Shown piece by piece: positions 26,818 to 35,446 of a stretch of 64,000 nt of DNA. Each line of letters begins with the position of its first letter. Position 1 is the stretch's first letter. The notes under the pieces were generated by a model. The model searched no databases, was not told the DNA's origin, and saw only the letters and a list, made by a program, of their open reading frames with translations. A program made the position numbers and the translations under genes. Source of the DNA: Bacteroidota bacterium (GTDB lineage: Bacteria > Bacteroidota > Bacteroidia > Chitinophagales > Saprospiraceae); NCBI GenBank assembly GCA_030147525.1, contig JASBVF010000055.1, positions 62,001 to 126,000 on the forward strand, read 5' to 3'.

Positions 26818-27456
26818 TTATTCATCTTCCCCGCAGGGAGTCAGCTTCGATGTTTTGGTTTTGATAGCGCCGTCGGCAAGGCGTGTAACCCGAACTTTTG
26901 CAAGTGTACCGCAAGCGCATTGAATTGACTTTTTATGTCCTGCGTGCATGCCGTCAACCTCCCAGAGGTAAGCATAACCCAGCTCGTTTGGTTCTGCGCT
27001 AACCTCAAGGGAAAAACCACCGGCGAAACAAGGTATCCAAAGCAGGTCGAAGTCAAAACCATCCGGCCCTTCGTAGATATTGATCGTTTTGGAGCGGCTG
27101 AGTCCGTCAGATCTTCTGGTGACCAAAACCTCAACTTTATTGGCCAAAACACAAAGCAGTTGTGCCTTGGAGCCGGCGTACTCACCGTCGGTCATCCAGT
27201 TAATGAAGTAGCCGTCCAGAGAAGGCATGAAAGCTTCCAATGTTTTTCCGGATCTTCCGCAGTCTGTCACATTTACCTGAAAATCGAAGAAGTCATAGCT
27301 CTTCTGTAGATCAGGGCCTGTCTGAACGGATTGTATCAGAGTATTAGGTTTGCTGTCAGGACTATTGGATATTTCAAACAATTCAGTTTCACAGGAGAGG
27401 AGAAATATGATGCATCCGAGTACGACCATACCGTATTTATTTATTGTTGTTTCCAT
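26818..27456 (-). CDS. Lipoprotein with two PKD/Ig-like internal repeats
   Basis: 212 residues from ATG at 27456. The signal ends in a lipobox (VVLGCIIFLLSCETEL). Two segments repeat the same plan: YFINWMTDGEYAGSK-x-x-x-LC then VEVLVTRRSDG, and AYLWEVDGMHAGHKK-x-x-x-CA then VRVTRLADG. Both keep W, DG, AG-x-K, C and VTR-x-x-DG. This is a duplicated PKD/Ig-like beta-sandwich of unknown binding role. It lies in the minus-strand run of secreted proteins downstream of the hybrid regulator gene. Confidence 0.6.
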   Translation of the reverse strand: METTINKYGMVVLGCIIFLLSCETELFEISNSPDSKPNTLIQSVQTGPDLQKSYDFFDFQVNVTDCGRSGKTLEAFMPSLDGYFINWMTDGEYAGSKAQLLCVLANKVEVLVTRRSDGLSRSKTINIYEGPDGFDFDLLWIPCFAGGFSLEVSAEPNELGYAYLWEVDGMHAGHKKSIQCACGTLAKVRVTRLADGAIKTKTSKLTPCGEDE

Positions 27457-27574
27457 TTGGGACAAATATTAAAGGGTTTACGAAAGTGGTTTACCTGGAG
27501 TTTTTCAGAGAAACTTTCAATAGAGGAGGTTGTCGTTTTATTTAAGCAAACCTCCTCTTATGAAAGGGTTGTTT

Positions 27575-28012
27575 TCAAAAGGTTTTACTATCGGTATTAA
27601 TTACGGTTTTGGCGTACTCAAGAATGATATTATGAGGCATCTTCATCCGGAATTTCAGGCTGTTATTAGTGGTTTTTCCATTGATGGTCACTTCCCTTCC
27701 CTGATTAGGCATAAAAACCCTTAGGGTAGTTCCTTCCAACTCCGATTCGATTTTGTAAAACCCGATGGGCACAAGTGCTTTCAGTTGTTGGCGGTTGAAG
27801 TGTTTGTCGTCGATGTAAATCTGGATTTCAATAAGGTCTTTGCTCCAGTAGCTAATATCCAGATCGCCTGATGGCTGGAAGATCAAATGGGTCGCATTGC
27901 CTGGATTCAGCGAAGTAACCAAGGTCAACACGGGCTCGTCCTGAGCCTTGATGCTGTAACTAATAAAGAGTAAGCAAATTGCTGCAATAGATTGGGTAAA
28001 GATTGTTTTCAT
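27575..28012 (-). CDS. Secreted protein with beta-repeat (GIN-like) pattern
   Basis: 145 residues with a signal peptide (MKTIFTQSIAAICLLFISYSIKAQ). The mature part alternates short strands (DLDISYWSKDLIEIQIYI, YKIESELEGTTLRVFMPN, VTINGKTTNNSLKFRMKMP, IILEYAKTVINTD). This resembles half of a GIN/DUF2807-type beta-helix head found in surface adhesin-like proteins of this phylum. Only a weak family hint. It is the promoter-proximal gene of the 25403-28012 minus-strand run. Confidence 0.55.
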   Translation of the reverse strand: MKTIFTQSIAAICLLFISYSIKAQDEPVLTLVTSLNPGNATHLIFQPSGDLDISYWSKDLIEIQIYIDDKHFNRQQLKALVPIGFYKIESELEGTTLRVFMPNQGREVTINGKTTNNSLKFRMKMPHNIILEYAKTVINTDSKTF

Positions 28013-28506
28013 TCAGAACAGGGGGTTTTTGATAATTTGAACCTTAAACGATCGTAAGTCAGATTTATACTTTATTCTCTTTTTCAAAACTTAGTTACGT
28101 CTAAAAATCAAATTTGTGAGTGATATTTTTTTTAACACTACAAATATGCAGTTTATCATCGTTGCATGTATAGGACATATCTTCCAAAGACTTGGACATT
28201 TTCGTCACTTTCTAATTAGTTGATAGTCAGTTGTTTAAGTTTTATTGAATTTGGTCTTTGCTAAAAAAATCCAAGGATTTGGATTTTTTTAGCAAAGATT
28301 GCCAGCCGCTGTAGTGTAAAAGTCCAATGCTGTCTAACACATGTTGCTGAAACGTAATCCTTACACATTTCGACGGAAAGCTAAACTCTTGGGTTTTTTA
28401 CTAAAAACCGGTCTACTGAATTTGATTTGATCCAATAGATAGGCCTTCTACCTGGTTTACCTTTAACGGGATGACATCAAATTGTACTCTAAAACTTGTT
28501 GCTTGA
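28013..28506. other. Intergenic region with a perfect 20-bp inverted repeat
   Basis: No gene is seen in about 490 A/T-rich bases between the secreted-protein run and the hybrid regulator. A perfect inverted repeat with 20-bp arms and a GGAT loop sits at 28255-28298. Confidence 0.6.
28255..28298. terminator. Perfect 20-bp inverted repeat, probable terminator of the hybrid regulator gene
   Basis: TCTTTGCTAAAAAAATCCAA (28255-28274) and its exact complement (28279-28298) flank GGAT. It lies about 210 bases beyond the 3' end of the minus-strand regulator gene. The A/T runs inside the arms and the lack of a free T-run make it atypical for an intrinsic terminator. Confidence 0.4.
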
Positions 28507-30432
28507 TTAAACCTGGTACTCCTTGAATTCAGAAGGACTGACACCGTACTGCTTTGAAAAAATGCGGGAAAAGTAAGCCGGATCTTTGAAACCCGAATCG
28601 TAGGCGACATCTGAAATACTCAACCCCGGCTGTTTGAGCAATAATTTAGCCTGGGAGAGCCGAACGTACCGGATAAGCTGGACGGGAGTTTTATCTGTAA
28701 TGGCTGTCAGTTTTCGGTGTAGTTGCGAAGATGACATCGCCAGGCTTTGGCAAAGTTTAGATGGCCCAAAGTCAGGATCGGAAATATTTGCCTTGATTTC
28801 GTCCATGACCTCTTTTAAAAACCGGTCTTCAGTGGGCAGGTCAAATTCTTCGATTACGTGCGAGGTTAAATTCGATGTTGACTTTTTATCGGAAACCGAT
28901 ATCATCGCATACCGCTTTTGTAAAATCTTTCGGAGTGTTAACAGACGCTGGACCTGCAGCAATAGTTCATCTTCCTGAAATGGCTTGGCCAGATAGGCGT
29001 CAGCACCCCGGCGCAACCCTTCCAGCTTGCTCTCTGCTTCAGTTCTTGCTGTCAGCAAAATGATGGGGATATGACTCGTTCGAATGTCGCTTTTTAGTGT
29101 GCTCAGCAGATCAAATCCGCTTTTTACCGGCATCATCACATCCGAAATGATAAGGTCTGGAATCAGCTCGATGGCCTGCTGAATTCCGGCTTCCCCATCT
29201 TTTGCGAACATCACGTAGTACTGGTCTTGCAGCAGCGAACCTATGAAACGGGCTACTTCCGGATTGTCTTCAACTAATAACAGCAGAGGTTTTTTAGTAT
29301 TCACATAGGACTGAGTTTCCTCCTTGTCATCTGGATGTTGATGAGTCTGATCAGCTGGCAGTAGTGCATCCAATTCATCAAGAAAATCTTGCTTGTATTG
29401 ATTCGTATGAGGCGGCAGGCTTTTCTCGAATTTCTTTTTTATGGGAAGTCTCAATGTGAACGAAGTCCCGACATGCAGTACGCTTTGCACGCTGATACTT
29501 CCTTCCAGGAGTTCTGCCAACTCTTTTACCAACGTCAGCCCAATTCCGGTTCCGGATGTGTTGAATTTGGATTTGGACTGGTAAAACCGGTTAAAAACAT
29601 GGGGTAAATCTTCCGGTGAAATACCGCTGCCGCTATCTTTTACCTGAACTTCGAGTTGATTGTCGATTACCTGCACGAAAAAAACAATCTTCCCACCGGA
29701 TGGCGTAAACTTCAATGCATTTGACAGCAGGTTAGTAGTGATTTTGAAAATCTTGTCACTGTCGTAATCCATATTCAGACTGGGTATTTTACTCTCGAAC
29801 AGCAGGCTTATTTTTTGTGCCTTTGCCATTGACTGGAAGCTGTCGGCAATAAAACCCAGGAGCATGATAATGTCACCGTGTTTCCAGTTGAAATTCATGT
29901 CGCCTCCTTCCAGTTTTCGAAGGTCCAGAATTTGATTGACAAGCTGCAGCAGGCGATGGCTGTTGTTTTTCATAGATACCAGCTTCTTGGTTTGTTCAGG
30001 ATTACTGCGACTATCAAATTCTTTCATGAATTGGTCAATTTGTCCTAAAATCAGCATGAGCGGGGTGCGGAATTCGTGCGTAACGTTAGCGTACAACTCT
30101 GACTTCATCCGGTCCAACTCCTTTAGCCGGAGCGCCTCCTGTTCTGCCAGTTTTCGCTGGAGCAGGTTTTTGTAAAACATGTGTCCTGAGATAATCAGGA
30201 CAGCAGCAAAGGCAATGTAAACGCCCCAAGAGTTCCACCATTCGGACCAGGAAAAGACTTGCAGGAAGACATGGCCGCCAAACCAGTTTATCCAAAAATT
30301 GAAAAAAGACGGGTAGGTAAACCCGGAAATTTCACCAATCGAAGGGAACGGGAATGTAGTACCTTCCCTGTGAAAAGGACTCAACAGGAGCAAGTACATC
30401 ATTGCGCAGGCCTTTATTTTTTGAGAAATCAT
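28507..30432 (-). CDS. Short hybrid histidine kinase - response regulator - AraC protein
   Basis: 641 residues. One transmembrane helix lies near residues 70-88 (WGVYIAFAAVLIISGHMFY). A histidine-kinase core follows: H-box VTHEFRTPL with phospho-His near 118, N-box NLLSNALKFTP, and G-boxes DSGSGISPEDL and GTGIGLTLVKELAE. The receiver domain has Asp in LIISDVMMP near 430 and Lys in YLAKPF. A C-terminal AraC HTH (LSISDVAYDSGFKDPAYFSRIF) ends the protein. It is therefore a one-protein two-component system. The usual members in Bacteroidota have a large periplasmic beta-propeller sensor and are about twice as long; here only a short N-terminal periplasmic segment remains. Its likely targets are adjacent, but that is inference. 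Confidence 0.9.
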   Translation of the reverse strand: MISQKIKACAMMYLLLLSPFHREGTTFPFPSIGEISGFTYPSFFNFWINWFGGHVFLQVFSWSEWWNSWGVYIAFAAVLIISGHMFYKNLLQRKLAEQEALRLKELDRMKSELYANVTHEFRTPLMLILGQIDQFMKEFDSRSNPEQTKKLVSMKNNSHRLLQLVNQILDLRKLEGGDMNFNWKHGDIIMLLGFIADSFQSMAKAQKISLLFESKIPSLNMDYDSDKIFKITTNLLSNALKFTPSGGKIVFFVQVIDNQLEVQVKDSGSGISPEDLPHVFNRFYQSKSKFNTSGTGIGLTLVKELAELLEGSISVQSVLHVGTSFTLRLPIKKKFEKSLPPHTNQYKQDFLDELDALLPADQTHQHPDDKEETQSYVNTKKPLLLLVEDNPEVARFIGSLLQDQYYVMFAKDGEAGIQQAIELIPDLIISDVMMPVKSGFDLLSTLKSDIRTSHIPIILLTARTEAESKLEGLRRGADAYLAKPFQEDELLLQVQRLLTLRKILQKRYAMISVSDKKSTSNLTSHVIEEFDLPTEDRFLKEVMDEIKANISDPDFGPSKLCQSLAMSSSQLHRKLTAITDKTPVQLIRYVRLSQAKLLLKQPGLSISDVAYDSGFKDPAYFSRIFSKQYGVSPSEFKEYQV

Positions 30433-30478
30433 TTTGGCTTGTTGAATAATAGGGTTGAAAAAATGATTAAAGCCGTTG

Positions 30479-30667
30479 CTAATGTTCTGGGATTTCAGGC
30501 AAGGTCAGTGCGTTGAAAGACCTTTCAAGCATGTAAGGAATAGTAGTACGAGAAGAAGTTCCGTGGTAAAGGATCTGGTCAATTTGCTGTAGACGGAAAT
30601 GTCCGGAGAGGTTGGATGGCTGTGCAAAGATTGGCATCCGTGAATGAGGAGTCAGATAGATTTTCAT
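30479..30667 (-). CDS. Doubtful small protein upstream of the hybrid regulator
   Basis: A 62-codon frame from ATG (complement 30665-30667): MKIYLTPHSRMPIFAQPSNL... It has no signal peptide, helix or known motif. It precedes the regulator by 46 bases in the same direction, which is the only support for it. Confidence 0.25.
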   Translation of the reverse strand: MKIYLTPHSRMPIFAQPSNLSGHFRLQQIDQILYHGTSSRTTIPYMLERSFNALTLPEIPEH

Positions 30668-31020
30668 TTGAAAAATAGTTTTGGATGTTAATGACCTTAG
30701 CAACCAGCTGACTTTGCGCTTACCGTCAATACGGGTTGCATTTAATTTTATTGCACAACATTTTACAGAATTTATAAAGTAATTTACATTGAACTACCAA
30801 ATTAATAATTAATTGCATTAATAGATACATTTTATAACAAAAAAGTTACGTCAAATTCCCGGAAAAAGTTGTTTTACTTTCTAAAAAGTGGCTTTGAAAC
30901 GGAAGGAATCAGGTTGAGGTTAAAGTAAGTGCTTTGTTGGTATAGGAAGTTTTTTTGATGAAAGTCCGAAGGATACAGAAGCTTTTAGCTATTCAGCCTT
31001 CAGCTTTTCAGACAACAAAA

Positions 31021-31059
31021 AAAGCTGCTGCCGGACTTAAAAAATCCAACAGCAGCTTT
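31021..31059 (-). terminator. Terminator of the cysteine desulfurase gene
   Basis: AAAGCTGCTG (31021-31030) pairs with CAGCAGCTTT (31050-31059). On the minus strand a T-run follows, as required for ending the gene at 31087. Confidence 0.85.
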
Positions 31060-31086
31060 CATGAAATGAGGCTCTTAGACTTAACA

Positions 31087-32241
31087 TCAGTCAGCGACCA
31101 CTGCCATTTTTTTTACCTCAATGATGTTTTTCAATTTATCAATGACCTGATCGATTTCCTCTTTGGTATTGTAGTGTGAAAACGAAAAGCGAATCGTTTT
31201 CCGGTCAGGGTCGGAGCCGGTTCCTGACAATACGTGCGACCCGGCTTCCGCACCTGAGCTGCAGGCACTCCCTCCCGATGCACTGATGCCGGCAATGTCA
31301 AGTTGCAGTAGCAACAGGTCCGATTTCGGTGAAGGCGGGAAAGATACGCTCAGAACGGTGTAGAGGTAGCTGCCGTCGTAATCGCCGTTGAATTCAATGC
31401 CTTCAAAGTTTTCACGAAGTTGCTCCATGAAATAACTCCGCAGATCTTCAATGTGGCTGCGATAGGTTTCCATGTTTTCACAAGCCAGGTCAAAAGCTTT
31501 CGCAAGGCCGGTGATGCCGTAGATATTTTCAGTGCCGCCCCGCATGTTTCTTTCCTGCGAGCCGCCGTCAATCATGGGTTTCAGCTTCGTATCGCCGTTG
31601 ATGTAGATAAAACCGCAACCTTTTGGGCCATGAAATTTATGGGCGCCGCCGGAAATGAAGTGAATTTTGGTTTTTGAAACATCAATGGGAAAATGCCCCA
31701 TCGTCTGAACCGTATCGGAGTGATAAAATGCCCCGTAGGTATGGCAAAGCTGGGATATGCGCTCCATGTCGCTCAACGTGCCGATTTCGTTGTTGGCATG
31801 CATCAGGCTGACAAGGGTTTTCCCTGCGCCGGTGTCCTGTAGCAACGTCTCCAGTTGATCGTAGTCGACCCTTCCACGTTCGTCAACCCGGAGCATTTCA
31901 ATGGTTACGCCTTGTTTTTCAACGCTCTCCAATGAGTGTAAAACGCAATGGTGCTCGATGGGAGAGCTGATGATTCGCCGGACACCCAGGTCACGTACCG
32001 AACATTTGATGGCCATGTTATTACTTTCCGTGCCGCCGGAGGTGAAGAAAATTTCACCAATGGAAGCATTCAGGTGCTTTGCAACGGTTTTGCGGGCTTC
32101 TTCAATGGCAGCCCTCACTGTGCGTCCGTCAGCATGAATGGAAGATGGGTTGCCAAAGTGTTCCTTCATGCTCCGGGTCATTGCTTCAATGACCTCGGGC
32201 CGAAGTGGGGTGGTAGCGGCGTTATCAAGGTAGATGCGCAT
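31087..32241 (-). CDS. Cysteine desulfurase (NifS/IscS family)
   Basis: 384 residues. The PLP enzyme motifs are present: YLDNAATTPLRPEV at the start, TSGGTESNN, HANNEIGTL, the PLP-binding Lys in SGGAHKFHGPKG (near 201), and the catalytic Cys loop SGGSACSSGAEAG (near 328). The short SxGxACxSG loop with little insertion fits group I (IscS/NifS). It takes sulfur from cysteine for Fe-S clusters or thio-modified tRNA. It stands alone, with no iscU or iscA adjacent, divergent from a methyltransferase gene, so isc operon membership is not shown. Confidence 0.93.
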   Translation of the reverse strand: MRIYLDNAATTPLRPEVIEAMTRSMKEHFGNPSSIHADGRTVRAAIEEARKTVAKHLNASIGEIFFTSGGTESNNMAIKCSVRDLGVRRIISSPIEHHCVLHSLESVEKQGVTIEMLRVDERGRVDYDQLETLLQDTGAGKTLVSLMHANNEIGTLSDMERISQLCHTYGAFYHSDTVQTMGHFPIDVSKTKIHFISGGAHKFHGPKGCGFIYINGDTKLKPMIDGGSQERNMRGGTENIYGITGLAKAFDLACENMETYRSHIEDLRSYFMEQLRENFEGIEFNGDYDGSYLYTVLSVSFPPSPKSDLLLLQLDIAGISASGGSACSSGAEAGSHVLSGTGSDPDRKTIRFSFSHYNTKEEIDQVIDKLKNIIEVKKMAVVAD

Positions 32242-32323
32242 AGTTTAGTGTCAGTGTTTTGTAGAATTAAAAGTTAAAATAAAGGGTGCTGTGCAAAAGT
32301 AGGAATTCTTTTTAAGTGCTTTC

Positions 32324-32331
32324 TATCTTTG
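32324..32331 (+). promoter_or_regulatory. TATCTTTG -7 promoter element
   Basis: A TAnnTTTG element 40 bases before the ATG at 32371, in the divergent gap with the cysteine desulfurase gene. It argues for the ATG at 32371 rather than the in-frame TTG at 32329, which lies inside the element. Confidence 0.5.
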
Positions 32332-32370
32332 GCCGCAACTGAAAACAGCTTGGAAAATCGCATTGTTGAA

Positions 32371-33120
32371 ATGGAAAAACCGCAGAATGAGTGGTTCCAG
32401 GAATGGTTCAACTCTCCCTACTACCACGTACTTTATAAAAACCGGGACGAAGAGGAAGCCAAAAAATTTATTGACCGGTTGCTGGACGAACTTCGGCCTC
32501 CCGCCGGCTCTTACATCCTCGATCTGGCCTGCGGTAAAGGGCGCTACTCCCGTTACCTGGCCGAAAAAGGCTTTTGCGTAACCGGTATCGACATTTCGCA
32601 AGAGAGCATTGCATTCGCACAACAGTTTGAAAACGAGCGGCTTTCGTTTTTTCAGCACGATATGCGCTTGCCGTACCGTATCAATTACTTCGACTACATT
32701 TTCAATTTTTTCACCAGTTTCGGTTATTTTGAAACAGAACGTGACCACCTCAAAACAGTCGTCAACATTGCCAAAGGTCTCCGGCCGGATGGAAAATTTG
32801 TCCTCGATTTTTTCAACTCCCAAAAAGTGATTGCCAACCTCCGCCGCAACGAAGTGAAAGAAGTCAACGGCATCGTCTTCCACATCCAGCGAAGCTTGAA
32901 TGAGCAGGGATACATTCTGAAAAACATCCAATTTGAAGATCGGGGCCAATACTACGATTTCACGGAGCGGGTCAGAGCGTTTAACCTGAATGACTTTCAA
33001 TATTTATTCGGAAAAGCCGGCCTGAAAATCGCCCGGACCTTTGGCGATTACCAACTCAACGAGTTTGACGAGAAACATTCCGGCAGGTTGATTCTGGTGG
33101 GATGCAAGTCGGGTTGTTGA
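32371..33120 (+). CDS. Class I SAM-dependent methyltransferase
   Basis: 249 residues from ATG 32371. SAM motif I is ILDLACGKGRYSRYLAEKG and the following acidic residue is in TGIDISQESI. YIFNFFTSFGYF follows as the catalytic-site strand. An N-terminal WFNSPYYHVLYKNRDEEEA segment matches many methyltransferase-domain (type 25/11) proteins of Bacteroidota. Substrate unknown. It is followed 75 bases later by the radical SAM gene in the same direction. Confidence 0.8.
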   Translation: MEKPQNEWFQEWFNSPYYHVLYKNRDEEEAKKFIDRLLDELRPPAGSYILDLACGKGRYSRYLAEKGFCVTGIDISQESIAFAQQFENERLSFFQHDMRLPYRINYFDYIFNFFTSFGYFETERDHLKTVVNIAKGLRPDGKFVLDFFNSQKVIANLRRNEVKEVNGIVFHIQRSLNEQGYILKNIQFEDRGQYYDFTERVRAFNLNDFQYLFGKAGLKIARTFGDYQLNEFDEKHSGRLILVGCKSGC

Positions 33121-33195
33121 AATTTCGGAGCGTGACCATCGGTTCATCCTGTTTTCGAATGGCTTGCTTAACTTCGTGTAACAAATACTTAGTTT

Positions 33196-35385
33196 TTGAA
33201 AAAAAGAATCCTCCTCCTCACGCCACCTTTCACGCAGTTGAACACGCCCTACCCAGCTACTGCCTACCTGAAAGGTTTCCTCAACACGAAGGGCTACCCT
33301 TCGCACCAGGCAGACCTGGGCATTGAGGTCATCTTGGCGCTTTTTTCGAAAAACGGGTTAAAAAAACTATTTACCAGTCTTGAAGATTTCGAAGGTGAGC
33401 TCTCTGACAACGCCCTGAGAATTGTCGCCTTGCAAGAAGAGTATATCGCTGCCATTGATCCCGTCATCCTTTTCTTACAAAATAAAAACCCCACACTGGC
33501 CCACAGCATTTGCAGCCACAGCTACCTGCCCGAAGCCTCCCGCTTCGCAGCTCTCGAAGACCTCGACTGGGCTTTCGGTTCGATGGGCACCCACGACAAG
33601 GCCCGTCACCTTGCCACGCTCTACCTCGAAGACCTCGGCGACCTTATCACCGAAGCTGTCGACCCGCATTTTGGCTTTAGCCGCTATGCTGAACGGTTGG
33701 GTCGGGCAGCTTCAGGTTTTGATGAAATACATGAGTCCTTACTGGCTGACAATACTTTGGTTTCCAATATTTTAGTTGAAATTTTGGAACAAAAAATCAA
33801 AGAGTACCGGCCTGAAGTTGTGTGCCTTTCCGTACCCTTTCCCGGCAATTTGTTCGGCGCTTTTAAGTGCGGGCAGTTTTTGAAAAAAAACCACCCGGAC
33901 ATCACCGTAGTGATGGGCGGCGGTTTTGCCAACACCGAACTGCGCCGGCTTTCCGACGAACGGGTTTTTGACTACGTGGATTTCGTCTGCCTTGACGACG
34001 GCGAAGCGCCGCTGCTTCACCTGCTCGAACACCTCTCCGGCGAACGCCCCGCCAGCTTGCTCAAACGCACCTTCACCCGCACGAGCGGGGTGGTTTTTTA
34101 TCAAAACGGCAGCCCTGAACTCGACGTCCCGCAGCGGGAAACCGGTACGCCCGACTACTCGGATCTGCGCCTCCACGACTACCTCTCCGTCATCGAAATC
34201 GTAAACCCCATGCACCGCCTCTGGAGCGACGGCCGCTGGAACAAACTCACCCTCGCCCACGGCTGCTACTGGGGAAAATGCTCATTTTGCGATGTGACGC
34301 TCGACTACATCCAGCGATACGAACCCATGACGCCGGCCTTGCTCTGCGACCGCATAGAAGAAATCATTGCACAGACCGGGCAGCATGGCTTTCACTTCGT
34401 AGACGAGGCCGCACCGCCTGCCCTCATGCGGGATTTGGCCCTCGAAATCCTGCGTCGCCGCCTTACCGTCACCTGGTGGACGAACATCCGTTTTGAAAAA
34501 AGCTTTACTGCTGACCTCTGCCGCCTGCTCAAGCAGTCCGGCTGCATTGCCGTGTCCGGCGGCCTCGAAGTGGCTTCCGACCGCCTGCTGGAGCGCATGA
34601 AAAAAGGCGTGACCGTTGCGCAGGTGGCCAGGGTGGCGCATCATTTCACCGAAGCGGGCATCATGGTACACGCCTACCTGATGTACGGCTTCCCGACACA
34701 GACGGCGCAGGAGACCATCGACTCGCTGGAAATGGTGCGGCAGTTGTTTGAAAACGGCGTGGTGCAGTCCGGTTTCTGGCATCGCTTTGCCATGACGGCC
34801 CACAGCCCGGTCGGCGTCGATCCGGCTGCGTATGGCGTGGTGGAAACTGGCCCGGCCTTCGGCGGCTTCGCCGACAACGACCGCTTCCACGACGACCCTG
34901 ACGGCGCCGATCACGACCTGTTTGCCGAAGGGCTGCGCAAGTCGCTGTTCAACTTTATGCATGGCGTTTGCCTGGATTTTCCTTTGTCAAAATGGTTTGA
35001 TTTTAAAACGCCGAAGCCCACTGTTCCGAAGAATTTCATCAAAAAAAGCATCCTCCACGACCCCGAAAAAGCGCCCCGCCCGAACGCACTAATGGTGTGG
35101 ACCGGCCCGTTGCCTCACGCTTCCCTGATCGAAGATGAGGACGGAGCCGAAGTGGCAGCCCTTCATTTTCACCACAAACAACACGAGTGGGAACTGGAAA
35201 CAGACCCCGAACTCGGCCAGTGGCTCGTGGACGTGCTGCCCCTGCTGCAACCCGGCGATCAACCGGTGCTGACATTTCAGGAACTGCAAAATGATTTTGA
35301 AGAAAACGGGATAGGAAGTTTTGCGGAATTTCAGTCGTCGGAGGAGTGGGAGGCGCTGCGGGAGAATGGGTTGTTGGTGCTATAA
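33196..35385 (+). CDS. B12-binding-type radical SAM protein
   Basis: 729 residues from a TTG at 33196. The N-terminus (MKKRILLLTPPFTQLNTPYPATAYL) is the usual B12-domain start of this class, with a Rossmann strand PEVVCLSVPFPGNLFGA and GGGFANTEL near 200-250. No DxHxxG base-off motif is seen. The radical SAM site at about residue 357 reads GCYWGKCSFCD, i.e. CX4CX2C rather than the common CX3CX2C. A SAM-binding GGLEVAS strand follows. The C-terminal 200 residues hold MTAHSPVG and a domain of unknown role. It probably acts in methylation, RiPP or cofactor chemistry; the substrate is unknown. It is convergent with valS and ends at a hairpin (35393-35426). Confidence 0.8.
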   Translation: MKKRILLLTPPFTQLNTPYPATAYLKGFLNTKGYPSHQADLGIEVILALFSKNGLKKLFTSLEDFEGELSDNALRIVALQEEYIAAIDPVILFLQNKNPTLAHSICSHSYLPEASRFAALEDLDWAFGSMGTHDKARHLATLYLEDLGDLITEAVDPHFGFSRYAERLGRAASGFDEIHESLLADNTLVSNILVEILEQKIKEYRPEVVCLSVPFPGNLFGAFKCGQFLKKNHPDITVVMGGGFANTELRRLSDERVFDYVDFVCLDDGEAPLLHLLEHLSGERPASLLKRTFTRTSGVVFYQNGSPELDVPQRETGTPDYSDLRLHDYLSVIEIVNPMHRLWSDGRWNKLTLAHGCYWGKCSFCDVTLDYIQRYEPMTPALLCDRIEEIIAQTGQHGFHFVDEAAPPALMRDLALEILRRRLTVTWWTNIRFEKSFTADLCRLLKQSGCIAVSGGLEVASDRLLERMKKGVTVAQVARVAHHFTEAGIMVHAYLMYGFPTQTAQETIDSLEMVRQLFENGVVQSGFWHRFAMTAHSPVGVDPAAYGVVETGPAFGGFADNDRFHDDPDGADHDLFAEGLRKSLFNFMHGVCLDFPLSKWFDFKTPKPTVPKNFIKKSILHDPEKAPRPNALMVWTGPLPHASLIEDEDGAEVAALHFHHKQHEWELETDPELGQWLVDVLPLLQPGDQPVLTFQELQNDFEENGIGSFAEFQSSEEWEALRENGLLVL

Positions 35386-35392
35386 AAACTAA

Positions 35393-35426
35393 AACGGGAA
35401 GCCCGAACCTCGCCAGACTTCCCGTT
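35393..35426 (-). terminator. Terminator between radical SAM gene and valS
   Basis: AACGGGAAG (35393-35401) pairs with CTTCCCGTT (35418-35426). On the minus strand it is followed by a T-rich run, so it serves valS; it may also end the plus-strand radical SAM gene. Confidence 0.7.
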
Positions 35427-35446
35427 AATCTTGTAAATTTTTCAAC

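Larger units (their letters stand above)
30433..31086. other. Upstream region of the hybrid regulator
   Basis: About 650 bases with A/T-rich sequence from 30720 to 30950. It holds one doubtful minus-strand frame (30479-30667) and the cysteine-desulfurase terminator at 31021-31059. No promoter matching the full consensus was found. Confidence 0.5.
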
